Shown piece after piece: positions 25,319 to 34,712 of a stretch of 54,759 nt of DNA. The position numbers and the translations under genes are program-made. The stretch covers positions 1-54,759 of the forward strand of contig JAIVGS010000001.1 of the NCBI GenBank assembly GCA_020201435.1, read 5' to 3'. Below the pieces are notes generated by a model. The model was not told the DNA's origin and did not search any database. It saw nothing but the letters and a program-made list of their open reading frames with translations. Position 1 is the stretch's first letter, and each line of letters starts with the position of its first letter. Origin of the DNA: Myxococcales bacterium (GTDB lineage: Bacteria; Myxococcota; Myxococcia; Myxococcales; 40CM-4-68-19).

Positions 25319-26071
25319 ATGAACCCGTATACGCTCGTGCTGCTCCGGCACGGCCAGAGCACGTGGAACCTCGAGAACCGCTTCACCGGGTGGACCGACG
25401 TCGACCTTTCGCCGCAGGGGGTGGAGGAAGCGCGGTCCGCCGGCAGGCTCTTGAAAGAGGGCGGATTCGAGTTCGATGTCGCGTACACGTCGGTCCTGAA
25501 ACGCGCGATCAAGACTTTGGATCTCGCGCTCGACGAGCTCGACCTCGACTGGCTGCCGGTGATCAAGGCGTGGCAGCTGAACGAGCGTCATTACGGGGCG
25601 TTGCAGGGGCTCAACAAGACCGAGATGGCGGCGAAGTACGGCGAGGCCCAGGTCAAGATCTGGCGGCGCAGCTACGACACGCCGCCGCCGCCGCTGTCGC
25701 TGGCGGACGAGCGGCACCCGCGCTTCGACCGCCGGTATTCCGCGCTGGACGTGACGCAGCTGCCGGCGAGCGAGTCGCTGAAAGACACCGTCGCGCGGAT
25801 GCTGCCGTACTGGCACGCGGAGTTGGCGCCGCAGGTCAAGGCTCGTCGTGTGCTCGTCGCGGCACACGGCAATTCGCTGCGCGCGTTGATCAAGTATCTC
25901 GACGACATGTCCGATCAGGAGATCGTCGAGCTGAACGTGCCGACGGGCGTGCCGCTCGTCTATACGCTCGATTCCGAGCTGCGACCGCTCTCGAAGAACT
26001 ACCTCGGCGATCCGGACGCGGTGGCCAAGGCCGCGGAAGCAGTGGCGAAACAGGGACAGGTCAAGCGCTGA
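25319..26071 (+). CDS. gpmA: 2,3-bisphosphoglycerate-dependent phosphoglycerate mutase
   Basis: 250 residues from ATG 25319. Histidine-phosphatase fold with [10 protein letters not shown] (phosphorylated His), [21 protein letters not shown] and the second catalytic His in [11 protein letters not shown]. Interconverts 3- and 2-phosphoglycerate in glycolysis and gluconeogenesis. The insert-bearing middle ([17 protein letters not shown]) is typical of the dPGM family. The next gene starts directly after its stop, so gpmA-DUF309-comF probably form one unit. Confidence 0.96.
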   Translation: MNPYTLVLLRHGQSTWNLENRFTGWTDVDLSPQGVEEARSAGRLLKEGGFEFDVAYTSVLKRAIKTLDLALDELDLDWLPVIKAWQLNERHYGALQGLNKTEMAAKYGEAQVKIWRRSYDTPPPPLSLADERHPRFDRRYSALDVTQLPASESLKDTVARMLPYWHAELAPQVKARRVLVAAHGNSLRALIKYLDDMSDQEIVELNVPTGVPLVYTLDSELRPLSKNYLGDPDAVAKAAEAVAKQGQVKR

Positions 26072-26443
26072 ATGGATCCGCTCGAGCGCGGAGTCGAGCT
26101 CTTCAATCGCGGCCTCTACTGGGAGGCGCACGAGGCGTGGGAAGAGCTGTGGCTCGAGCTCGAGGACGAGCCGAAGCTGTTCATGCAGGGGCTGATCCAG
26201 CTCGCGGCCGCGTACCACAAGGCGACAGTGCAGATGCAGCCGTCCGGCTGCGTGAAGCTGCACCGCAGCGCGCTGGTCAAGCTGACGCCGGCGCCGCGCG
26301 ACTTCATGGGAGTGCAGACCGGGCCGCTCCTGGCTGCGGCGCACCGGACGTTGGCCGAGGCCGAGCGGTGGCTGGCCGGTGAAGCGCCCGGGATCGAGCG
26401 TGCGCTGATTCCGCGGATCACGTTGGCTCGCGACGTGCATTGA
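26072..26443 (+). CDS. DUF309 family protein
   Basis: 123 residues starting at the base after the gpmA stop. The defining pattern LFNRGLYWEAHEAWEELW and the following GLIQLAAAYHKA belong to DUF309, a helical domain of unknown biochemical role with conserved Glu, His and Trp. No signal or membrane segment. The function is not known; linkage to gpmA is probably incidental. Confidence 0.9.
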   Translation: MDPLERGVELFNRGLYWEAHEAWEELWLELEDEPKLFMQGLIQLAAAYHKATVQMQPSGCVKLHRSALVKLTPAPRDFMGVQTGPLLAAAHRTLAEAERWLAGEAPGIERALIPRITLARDVH

Positions 26444-26453
26444 CGTCGCCGGC

Positions 26454-27164
26454 GTGTCCATTTCGCTACAGCTGCAACGAGCGGCGATCGGCGCCCTCGA
26501 TCTGATCTTCCCCGTCCGGTGTGCTTCGTGCGATGCGCCGGGCGAATCGCCGTTCTGCGGTGTCTGCGCCGATACGCTGGTGCCGCTCGCGCCCGGGTGT
26601 CCCGTCTGTGGGGAGCCGGGAGACGAGGCGCTGTTGCCGCTGCTCAAGCCGCGTCGCTGCCAGCATTGCCGCGAGAAACCGCCGCCGTTCGTGATGGCGA
26701 CAGCGCCCTATCTGCACGGGGGCGCGCTCGCCGAGGCCATCCACCGGTTGAAGTACGAGCGCCGGGAGGATCTCGGACCGGCTTTGGCCGTCCTTTTCGA
26801 GGGGTGCGCGGGACCAAGATCGGACTGCCTGTGTCCCATTCCGCTACACCCTCGCCGGCTGCGGCAGCGCGGGTATGACCAGGCCCGGCTTCTGGCGGAC
26901 GGCGCGGCCAAACGGTTTCGCATTCCGGTGGTGCCCTTGCTCACGCGAGTTCGCGATACCGGGCAGCAGGTCGGACGCGATCGGGCGGCTCGCGAGCGGA
27001 ACGTCCGCGGCGCCTTCGCCGGGTCGGAAAAAGCCCACGGACTGCGGGTTTGCCTGGTCGACGATGTCCTCACCACGGGCGCTACCGCCGCCGCCGCCGC
27101 ACAAGCGCTCTTGAACGCTGGAGCGGCGAGAGTGGAGGTGCGCACGCTCGCCCGGGCACCCTAG
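26454..27164 (+). CDS. comF: ComF-family phosphoribosyltransferase-like protein
   Basis: 236 residues from GTG 26454. The N-terminal zinc-binding part has four Cys pairs (CASCDAP, FCGVC, CPVCGEP, CQHC), and the C-terminal type I phosphoribosyltransferase domain has VCLVDDVLTTGATAAAA. CPIPLHPRRLRQRGYDQA is a ComF/GntX family block. ComF proteins participate in DNA uptake in competent bacteria and in less defined roles elsewhere. No other competence gene is present in the window. Confidence 0.9.
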   Translation: MSISLQLQRAAIGALDLIFPVRCASCDAPGESPFCGVCADTLVPLAPGCPVCGEPGDEALLPLLKPRRCQHCREKPPPFVMATAPYLHGGALAEAIHRLKYERREDLGPALAVLFEGCAGPRSDCLCPIPLHPRRLRQRGYDQARLLADGAAKRFRIPVVPLLTRVRDTGQQVGRDRAARERNVRGAFAGSEKAHGLRVCLVDDVLTTGATAAAAAQALLNAGAARVEVRTLARAP

Positions 27165-27264
27165 AGATCCGACGGTCGGCCGCCAGCAGGGGTGGCGGAC
27201 GGGCCGTTGCCGCGCTACAGCATGGCAGGAATGGGTGCGGCCCACCCGTCGTTGCTCGGATCGC

Positions 27265-30200
27265 ATGCACAGCCTTCTGCTGCTCGCCACGCTCCTCGCC
27301 GTTGCCCCGCTCGATGAGCCGACACCGGCCCTTCAGGCGCGGGTGCTGCGCGAGCTCGACAAGCCGCAGGCAGTCGCGGATCTCTTCCGGCTTTACGAGC
27401 GCCGGGACGAGAAGGGGGACCTCGCGCCCCTGCTCGCCACGCTGGACGAGGCTGTCCGCTCGCCCAAGGCCCGGCCGGACGTGCGGGCGGTCGCGATGGA
27501 AGTGCGCGGCGAGCTGCTCCTCTCGCAGGGTCAATTGCCGCGGGCGGCGGCGGAGTTCGAGAAGCTGGCCGAGATCGGCGCCTGGAGCATCCTGGGGCCG
27601 TTCGGCAACGAGGCGCGCGCGGGGCTGCTGGCCGAGTATCCGCCGGAAAAAGAGGGCTTCGACCCGAAGGCCGTGTACCACGGCAAGGAGCACGACGTGA
27701 CCTGGCGCGCGCTGCCGCCGGGGCACGCGCCGTACGGTTTCGTCGATCTCGCCGCAGCGGTGTATCCGCGGACTGACGTGGCGGTGTACGCGGCGACGGT
27801 GCTCAGGAGCGCCAGGGCGCAGCCTGCGATCTTCCATCTCGGCGCGAGCGGCGCGACCCGCGTGTGGATCGACGGCAAGCTCGTCCACGAGGACGCGGCG
27901 CTGCATCCGTCGCGCTTCGACCAGCAGTCGTTCGAAGCGCCGCTGCAGGCCGGCGACAACTTCGTGCTGGTCAAGATCGCCCACTCCACGGGCCGGCTCG
28001 GGTTCAGCCTGCGCGTGGCCGACGGCAAGGACTCGCCGCTGCCTGACCTGGCGAAGTCCGCGCGGACCCCCCAGACTGCCACGCCCGCGTTTGCGGCCGC
28101 GCTGGAAGGCGCGCGGAAGAAGGCTCCGCCGGCGAAAAAGCCCCCGGACGCGCTCGACGAGCTCCGCGCCGCCGCGGCGAAGAACCCCTCGGATGCGCGC
28201 GCGCAGGAAGATCTCGCGCTGCTCCTCACCTGGCGGCGTCCTGCCGACGAGGCCGAGCGCATGCCGCTGCGCGCGATGGAACGCGTTCTCGACGCCGCGC
28301 CGACCGACCCCGAAGCCGCCCTGCGCTACGCGCGACTCGAGGATCGGGACGCGAACAAACGCCGCGCCGCCATCGAGGCCGCCCTCGAAAAACACCCGCA
28401 GAACGCGGCCTTGCTCGACGCCCTCGCAGCCTACCGCCTCGACCGCGGCGAGGGTTGGGCCGCGCTGGAGCTGGCGCAGAAAGCTCGCGCCGCCGCGCCC
28501 GATCTGGCCGATCCGCTGATCACCCAGGCCCGCGCTCTCGACGCCGTCGGCCTCACGGCTCGCGCCGCCCTCGCCCGGCAGGAAGTGGCGAAGGCGCATC
28601 CGGATCTGGCTCGCGCACACCGCGCCGCCGCGGGCGCCCTCCGCCGGCTCGGCCGGACCGCCGACGCGATCGAAGAGCTGCGCAAGGCGGTCGCGCTGAG
28701 GTTCGACGACGCCGAGGCGCGCAGCGAGCTGATCTCGCTGTTGCTCGACCGCGGCGACCTCGACGGAGCGATCAAGCTGTACGGCGAGACGCTCGCCCTC
28801 GAACCGGGCGCGCTCTACCCGCGGCTGCGCGCGGCGGGATTGCTCTCGGAGAACGGCCGCGCCAAGGACGCCGAGGACGCGTTCGCCCAGGCGCTCCAGC
28901 TCGCTCCGGACGATCCGGAATCCCACGAGCAGCTCGGCCGCCACCGACTGCGCGCGCAGGACGATTCCGGCGCCCTGGCTGCATTCACCCGCGCGATCGG
29001 CCTGCGGCCGCAGAACCCGGCGCTGCGCGAGCTGGTCCGCAGCATCCGGCCCGAAGAGCAGTACGCCGCGCCCTACCTGTACGACGCGCGAGTGCTGGCG
29101 CAGCTGCCGAGGCTCGCCGGCGAGGACGTGGAGACCCTGGCCGACCTCTCGGTCACCAAGGTCTTCGCCAACGGCCTCTCCTCGCGCACGCACCAGATCG
29201 TCCTGCGCGCGCTCTCCAACCGCGGCGTCGACGCCGCGCGCGTGCAGAGCGTGCAGTACTCGCCCGACCGCCAGGTGGTGAAGATCGAGCGCGCCCGCAT
29301 CTTCAAGAAGGACGGCTCGATCATCGAGAGCAAGAGCGACGGCGAGCGAAATCTCTCCGAGCCATGGTACGGCCTCTACTACGACGTCCGCGCGCGGATC
29401 GTCGCCTTCCCGCAGCTCGAAGCGGGCGACGTCGTCGAGCTGGTCACGCGACTCGACGATTCGGGCTCGAACTTCTTCGCCGACTACTTCGGCGACTTCG
29501 CGTATCTGCAGTCGACGCAGACGCGGCGCAACTCCGACTACGTCCTCCTCGGCCCGCCGGGGCGCATTTTCTATGCCAGCGCGACGCCGCTCGCGGGCCT
29601 GGTCCACACCTCGGGGAAGTCTCCCGACGGCGGCACCTGGCAGCGTTGGACCGCGCACGAGGTCCCCAAGCTCGTCCCCGAGCCGTCGATGCCGGGGTAC
29701 TCGGAGGTGCTCGCCTACGTCCACGTCTCGACCTACAAGACGTGGGAAGACGTCGGCAGGTTCTACTGGGGCCTGGTCAAGGATCAACTCCGCGTCACCG
29801 ACGAGATCCGCGCCGCGGCGCAGGAAGCGGTCAAGGGCATTCCCGAGACCGACGAAGAGGCGCGCATCCGCGCGGTGTACGACTTCGTCGTCTCCCGCAC
29901 GCGGTACGTCGGTTTGGAATTCGGCATCAACTCGTTCAAGCCCTATCCCGTCGAGACGATCCTCTCCCGGCGCTTCGGCGACTGCAAGGACAAGGCTTCG
30001 CTGATGCACGCGATGCTCGAGTCGCTCGGCATCGACTCGCGCCTGACGCTCCTGCGGATGAAGCGGCTGGGGGGCATCGAGGACGTGCCGGCCTCGCTCG
30101 CGGTCTTCAACCACGCCATCCTCTACGTCCCGAAGTACAAGCTGTTCCTCGACGGCACCGCCGAGTTCCACGGCTCCGGCGAGCTGCCCGGCGACGATCG

Positions 30201-30936
30201 CGGCGCGGAAGTCCTCGTCGTCGAGCCGAACGGGCCGTCGAAGTTCTTCCGCACGCCGGAGGCGTCGCCGGCCGACAACACCGACGAGACCCGCATCTCG
30301 GCCAGGCTCGCTCCCGACGGGAGCGCGACCGTCCAGTTCAAGGCCAGCGCGCGCGGCTCGTGGACCGCGGAGATGCGCCGCATCTTCGAGCCCGCCAACG
30401 AACGCCGCGCGCGGGCCGAGGAGCACCTCGGCCGCGCGGCGTTCCCCAACGTCAAGGTGACCTCTGTCGACGTCAGCGATCCGCACGAGATCGAGAAGCC
30501 GTTCGTGGCGCAGATCGTGGCGAGCGCGACCGGATTCGCTTTCCCGTCCGGCAGCGGGCTGCGCTTCTCGCCGTTCGGAGAGCGGCAGAGCTTCGTGGAG
30601 TCGTACGCGCAGCTTTCGAAGCGCGCCCTTCCCGAGCGGCTGCCGGCGCCGCAGACGACGGTGATCGAGTCGCAGGTCGAGCTGCCCAAGGGCTGGACGG
30701 CGACGCTGCCGGAAGGCGCGCGCGAGTCGGGTCCCCAGGGCTCCTACGTGGTGACGTACGCGCGCGAAGGCGGCGTGGTCACCGCCCGGCTCGAGCTGAC
30801 GTTGAACGGCGGCGTGCTCGCGCCACAGGAGTACGGCGCGTTCCGCGCCTTCCTCGGGCGGCTCGACGAGGCGCTGCACCGGCGCGTGGAGGCGGCGCCG
30901 GCGACGCAGACGGCATCGGCCAAGGACATGAGGTGA
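27265..30936 (+). CDS. Large secreted TPR/DUF3857/transglutaminase-like protein with intact triad
   Basis: 1223 residues from ATG 27265, with a Sec signal (MHSLLLLATLLAVAP). Residues about 300-590 are TPR-like repeats rich in Ala and Leu, about 610-780 a DUF3857 beta domain, about 860-970 a transglutaminase-like core. The triad is complete: Cys907 in FGDCKDKASL, His950 in FNHAILYV and Asp963 in FLDGTAEF. A beta-rich C-terminal region follows. Such proteins are periplasmic or surface-associated in Bacteroidota and Acidobacteriota, with unknown substrates. It overlaps the next gene by GTGA; the two are paralogues in tandem. Confidence 0.82.
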   Translation: MHSLLLLATLLAVAPLDEPTPALQARVLRELDKPQAVADLFRLYERRDEKGDLAPLLATLDEAVRSPKARPDVRAVAMEVRGELLLSQGQLPRAAAEFEKLAEIGAWSILGPFGNEARAGLLAEYPPEKEGFDPKAVYHGKEHDVTWRALPPGHAPYGFVDLAAAVYPRTDVAVYAATVLRSARAQPAIFHLGASGATRVWIDGKLVHEDAALHPSRFDQQSFEAPLQAGDNFVLVKIAHSTGRLGFSLRVADGKDSPLPDLAKSARTPQTATPAFAAALEGARKKAPPAKKPPDALDELRAAAAKNPSDARAQEDLALLLTWRRPADEAERMPLRAMERVLDAAPTDPEAALRYARLEDRDANKRRAAIEAALEKHPQNAALLDALAAYRLDRGEGWAALELAQKARAAAPDLADPLITQARALDAVGLTARAALARQEVAKAHPDLARAHRAAAGALRRLGRTADAIEELRKAVALRFDDAEARSELISLLLDRGDLDGAIKLYGETLALEPGALYPRLRAAGLLSENGRAKDAEDAFAQALQLAPDDPESHEQLGRHRLRAQDDSGALAAFTRAIGLRPQNPALRELVRSIRPEEQYAAPYLYDARVLAQLPRLAGEDVETLADLSVTKVFANGLSSRTHQIVLRALSNRGVDAARVQSVQYSPDRQVVKIERARIFKKDGSIIESKSDGERNLSEPWYGLYYDVRARIVAFPQLEAGDVVELVTRLDDSGSNFFADYFGDFAYLQSTQTRRNSDYVLLGPPGRIFYASATPLAGLVHTSGKSPDGGTWQRWTAHEVPKLVPEPSMPGYSEVLAYVHVSTYKTWEDVGRFYWGLVKDQLRVTDEIRAAAQEAVKGIPETDEEARIRAVYDFVVSRTRYVGLEFGINSFKPYPVETILSRRFGDCKDKASLMHAMLESLGIDSRLTLLRMKRLGGIEDVPASLAVFNHAILYVPKYKLFLDGTAEFHGSGELPGDDRGAEVLVVEPNGPSKFFRTPEASPADNTDETRISARLAPDGSATVQFKASARGSWTAEMRRIFEPANERRARAEEHLGRAAFPNVKVTSVDVSDPHEIEKPFVAQIVASATGFAFPSGSGLRFSPFGERQSFVESYAQLSKRALPERLPAPQTTVIESQVELPKGWTATLPEGARESGPQGSYVVTYAREGGVVTARLELTLNGGVLAPQEYGAFRAFLGRLDEALHRRVEAAPATQTASAKDMR

Positions 30937-33900
30937 CGCGCTTTTCGGCTGCGCTGGCCTTCGCGGCGCTGGCCTCGTGCGCGTTCGGCAGCCATCGGGA
31001 CGCGGGGCCGCGCGGGAATCCGGACGATGCGCTGGCAAAGCTCGACCAGGCGGAAGCGGCGGCGCGCAAGGATCCCTCGCTCAGGGCCCGCGCGGGATGG
31101 CTGCGGTACCTGATCGCCTCGGATCCGCGCGGCGCGACCCGATGGCTCGAAGGCGACCGGAGCACGCTCGCGCTCTGCGGGCTCGCCGAGATCGCCGAGG
31201 ACCGCACCGACTCGCTGCAGGCGACGAAGCTCTGGATCCAGGCGATCGAGACCGCGCCGACGGATCCGATCGCCGAGCTGGCCGGCGTCCGGTTGCTCGA
31301 CATCGAAGGGGAGACGCCGGAAGTCGACGACGCGATCAGTCGCGCGGCTGCGGCGGCGAAGGGGCCGATGGCTCCACGCACGGCGCGGCTTCTGCGGGAG
31401 GCCGCGGCGCGGATCGCGGGCAGGCGCGCGCAGGTTCGGCACGATCCGTCGCTCGAGGTCGACGCCTGGCGCGCGGTGGGCGCGATCCAGCGCTGGCGCG
31501 TCGCGGGGCCGTTCGGCGCCCTGCGCCTCTTCGATCTGCGCCGGCCGCTCGCGCTCGACGGCCGTTCGGTCGCCACCGCGGCGTGGAACGACCGCACGCT
31601 CGATTTTCCCGACGCCGACGCCGGCCTCGACCTCGAGCCGCAGGACGGCGACGTCTTCTACGCCGCGAGCGAGATCGCGCTCGAGCACGGCGGCAACTAC
31701 CTGCTCTGGGTCGAGGGGGCCGCGGCGCTCGAGGCTCGCGTCGACGGCTCGGTCGCGATCTCACGCGTGCCGTATCCGCTCGAGACGCCTCGCTCGCAAA
31801 CCGCCGCGGTCCGGCTCGGCGCCGGAAAGCACCAGGTGCTGGTGCGCTGGAGTCGCGCCGAGGGCAGCCGCTTCCGCATCGCGCTCGCTCGCGGCGACGG
31901 CGCGCCCTCCGACCTCGCCAGCGCCGCGCCTTCCCAGATGAGCGGCGCGCGGACCGAAGCGCCTTGCGCGCTCGGCGAGGTGTGCACCGTTCCTCCGGCC
32001 TGGATCGACAAGGCCGATCTCCGGAGGGCGGCGTCGGCGATGCTCGAGCAGGACCCCGCTGACGCGCTCGGAGCGTGGCTCCTCGCGCGCGCGGCGATGG
32101 GCGACGACCGCACCGTCTCGCGCTTCGGCGTCGATCGAGCCGTCCAGGCGACGAACGGCGGCGCGCCGGCGCTCGCCTTGCGGGCGCAGCAGCTGCTCCA
32201 CGACCCTGAGGTGCCGGAGCGGATCGGCCGCGGCAGGGCGCTCTCCGATCTGCAGGAAGCGGTCCGGAAGGACCCGCGCCTGCTGCGCGCCCGCCTGACC
32301 GCCGCGGCGCTCGAGCGCGAGTCGGAACGTTACGACGACGCCGCCCAGGATCTCGACAAGGCCGAAGCGCTGCTGCACGAGGACAAGCTGCCCCTTCCGG
32401 CGCGGCTTCTCACCGCCCGATCGCGGCTGCTCGAGGCGCGCGGGAACGGCGCCGGCGCGCGAGCGAAGGCCGAGGCAGCGCTGAAGGCCGCGCCCGGCCG
32501 GTGCGACACGCTGCAGCTCCTGAACGATCTCTCGCGCCGCGATGGCTCGCTCGCCGACCAGAAACGCTACGCGGAGGCGCTGGTCCCATGTCAGGACGGC
32601 GTCGCCATCGCCGCGCAGATGGCGCGCGATCGGGGCGAGCTGGCGAAGGCCGGGGAGCTCCTCGACCTCGCCGTCGCTCTGAGGCCCGCGCAGCCGGCGC
32701 GGCTCGAGCAGCTCGCCGATCTCGAAGCGGCGCGCAACCACGTGCCGTCGGCGGTGGCCTCGGTGCGAAAAGCGGCCGCGCTCGCGCCGCGGAGCGCCGA
32801 GCCGCTGCGGCGGCTCGCGGGGCTGCTCGAGCTGCTCGGCGAGACCAAGGGCGCCTCCGAGGCGCGCCGAGCCGCGCTGCGGCTCGCCCCGGGCGATCTG
32901 CAGCTGCGCCAGCAGCTCGCCCTCGACGAAGGCGCGCATCTTCTGTCGTGGACGGATCGCGACGCGGTCGCGCTGGCGAAGGCGAGGACGGCGTCCGCGG
33001 CGCCTCCGGGATCATCGGCGGTGCGCCTGCTCGACTACGGCGCGGCGCAGTTCTTCCCCGACGGCGGCGGCGTCGAGCGGGTGCACACCGTCGCGCGGGT
33101 CCTCGACAAGAAGGGCGTCACTAGATTCGGCGAGACGCAGGTGCCGTCCGACGCGGTGGTCCTCCACCTGCGCACGTTGAAAGCCAACGGGCGCGTGCTG
33201 GAGCCGGAATCGATCCCGGAAAAGGAGAGCGTCAGCCTGCCCGGCCTCGAGCCCGGCGACGCGGTCGAGATCGACTACCTGCGCGGCATCGGCCCGCGCG
33301 GGCCCGATCTGCCCGGCTACGCGCTGAGCGCGTTCTTCTTCCGCGACGACGAGACGCCGCTCACCGAGACGACCTACGAGGTGCTCGCGCCCGTACCGTT
33401 CGAAGTCGACGCGCACAACTTCGTGCTGCCGCCGGGCGCGATCCAGCGCGACGGCGAGACGCAGCGCTTCCGGTACAGCGCCCGCGAGGTGGGGCCGCTG
33501 CAGACGCAGCCGCACTCGCCGGGCGAGAACGAGACGATGCCGTGGGTCCAGATCGGCGCCGGCGCGGGTCAGAAGGACCTGATCCGTTCGATCGCCGACT
33601 GGTCGCTTCTGCGCAGCCGCCCCGGGACCACGACCCTCGACCTCGCGAGGCGATCGACGGGCGTGAACCTCGCCGACTCCGCGCGCCGGATTCACGCGGC
33701 GGTTTCGCAGGCCGTTCGCGGCCGTTCGACGGGGACGGATTTCTCCGCGTCCGCGGCGCACATCCTCGCCCAGGGCCGGGGCAATCGCCTGGTGGTGCTC
33801 AAGGCGACCCTCGCCTCCGCGCAGATCGCCTCGCACGTCGTCCTGACGCGGACGTTCGGGAGCGATCCCGCGCCCTATCGTTTCCCGCGCGGCGAGCTGT

Positions 33901-34712
33901 TCGGCTACGGCGTCCTGCGGATCGACCTGCCGGACGGACCGGTGTGGGTCGATCCGTCGTACCGGCTGGCGCCGTTCGGGCAGCTTCCGGTCTTCGCCCG
34001 CGGCCAGGACGCGTGGGTCGTGCCCGAGCCGGGCGAGCAGCCGATCGAGATCCGCACGCCCGCGTCACTGCCCGATGAGAAGGACGGCCGCGCGCTGTCG
34101 CTCGACCTGAAGCTCGACGCGAGCGGGGCCGCGACGGGCAACGGGCGCGACGAGCATTTCGGATTCGAGGCGGCTTCGCTGAAGGACGCGCTGGAGCGGT
34201 TCGATCGCGATCAGCGCAAGCAGGCGGTGGAGGCGATGCTCGGGCGCGGCCTGCGCGGCGTTTCGCTCGAGCAGCTCTCGACCGAGCACGAGACGGAGGT
34301 CGGCGGCTCGGCCACGTTGATCTACTCGCTCCACGTCGACCTGGCGCGGCGAGACGGCGACCAGCTCTTCGTGCCGAGCTCGATGTCGCCGTCGCGGCTG
34401 GTGCGCCGGTGGGCGGGCACCGGCGATCGCAACGTCGCGCTGCTGCTCGATTCGCCGGAGGCGGTGACCTCGCGCACGTCGATCGCGCTGCCGAAGGATC
34501 GACACCTGCGCGGAAAGGCCGCGGCGGTCGCGCTCGCGACTCCGTTCGGCGACTATCGCTGGAACGCGCGCGAGGAGAACGGAGCGCTGATCGTCGAGGA
34601 GTCGCTGCGCGTGCCGCAGCAGCGGGTGATGCCGGCCGCCTACGCCGCGTTCGCCGCGTTCGCCCGCGGCGTCGACGACGCGCAATCGCAGGAGCTGCTC
34701 GTCGCGCCCTAG
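30933..34712 (+). CDS. Large TPR/DUF3857 lipoprotein with catalytically degraded transglutaminase core
   Basis: 1259 residues from GTG 30933, overlapping the stop of the previous gene. The signal FAALASCAFG contains a lipobox (LASC). Domain order copies its neighbour: helical repeats, a DUF3857-like beta region (VHTVARVLDKKGVTRFGE, PGDAVEIDYLRG), then a transglutaminase-like region. At the Cys site it has QGRGNRLVVL instead of GDC, and the His position is also changed (YGVLRID), though the Asp survives in VWVDPSYR. It is probably a pseudo-enzyme or binding partner. Its stop shares a CTAG with the convergent hemW gene. Confidence 0.8.
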   Translation: MTRFSAALAFAALASCAFGSHRDAGPRGNPDDALAKLDQAEAAARKDPSLRARAGWLRYLIASDPRGATRWLEGDRSTLALCGLAEIAEDRTDSLQATKLWIQAIETAPTDPIAELAGVRLLDIEGETPEVDDAISRAAAAAKGPMAPRTARLLREAAARIAGRRAQVRHDPSLEVDAWRAVGAIQRWRVAGPFGALRLFDLRRPLALDGRSVATAAWNDRTLDFPDADAGLDLEPQDGDVFYAASEIALEHGGNYLLWVEGAAALEARVDGSVAISRVPYPLETPRSQTAAVRLGAGKHQVLVRWSRAEGSRFRIALARGDGAPSDLASAAPSQMSGARTEAPCALGEVCTVPPAWIDKADLRRAASAMLEQDPADALGAWLLARAAMGDDRTVSRFGVDRAVQATNGGAPALALRAQQLLHDPEVPERIGRGRALSDLQEAVRKDPRLLRARLTAAALERESERYDDAAQDLDKAEALLHEDKLPLPARLLTARSRLLEARGNGAGARAKAEAALKAAPGRCDTLQLLNDLSRRDGSLADQKRYAEALVPCQDGVAIAAQMARDRGELAKAGELLDLAVALRPAQPARLEQLADLEAARNHVPSAVASVRKAAALAPRSAEPLRRLAGLLELLGETKGASEARRAALRLAPGDLQLRQQLALDEGAHLLSWTDRDAVALAKARTASAAPPGSSAVRLLDYGAAQFFPDGGGVERVHTVARVLDKKGVTRFGETQVPSDAVVLHLRTLKANGRVLEPESIPEKESVSLPGLEPGDAVEIDYLRGIGPRGPDLPGYALSAFFFRDDETPLTETTYEVLAPVPFEVDAHNFVLPPGAIQRDGETQRFRYSAREVGPLQTQPHSPGENETMPWVQIGAGAGQKDLIRSIADWSLLRSRPGTTTLDLARRSTGVNLADSARRIHAAVSQAVRGRSTGTDFSASAAHILAQGRGNRLVVLKATLASAQIASHVVLTRTFGSDPAPYRFPRGELFGYGVLRIDLPDGPVWVDPSYRLAPFGQLPVFARGQDAWVVPEPGEQPIEIRTPASLPDEKDGRALSLDLKLDASGAATGNGRDEHFGFEAASLKDALERFDRDQRKQAVEAMLGRGLRGVSLEQLSTEHETEVGGSATLIYSLHVDLARRDGDQLFVPSSMSPSRLVRRWAGTGDRNVALLLDSPEAVTSRTSIALPKDRHLRGKAAAVALATPFGDYRWNAREENGALIVEESLRVPQQRVMPAAYAAFAAFARGVDDAQSQELLVAP

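Noticed and set aside
27165-27264. tRNA or small RNA in the gap after comF
   Set aside because: No cloverleaf or conserved T-loop (GGTTCRANNCC) could be formed; nothing recognised in these 100 bases.
27082-31038. 1318-aa minus-strand ORF
   Set aside because: Antisense to the DUF3857 gene; its composition is that of a high-GC shadow frame.
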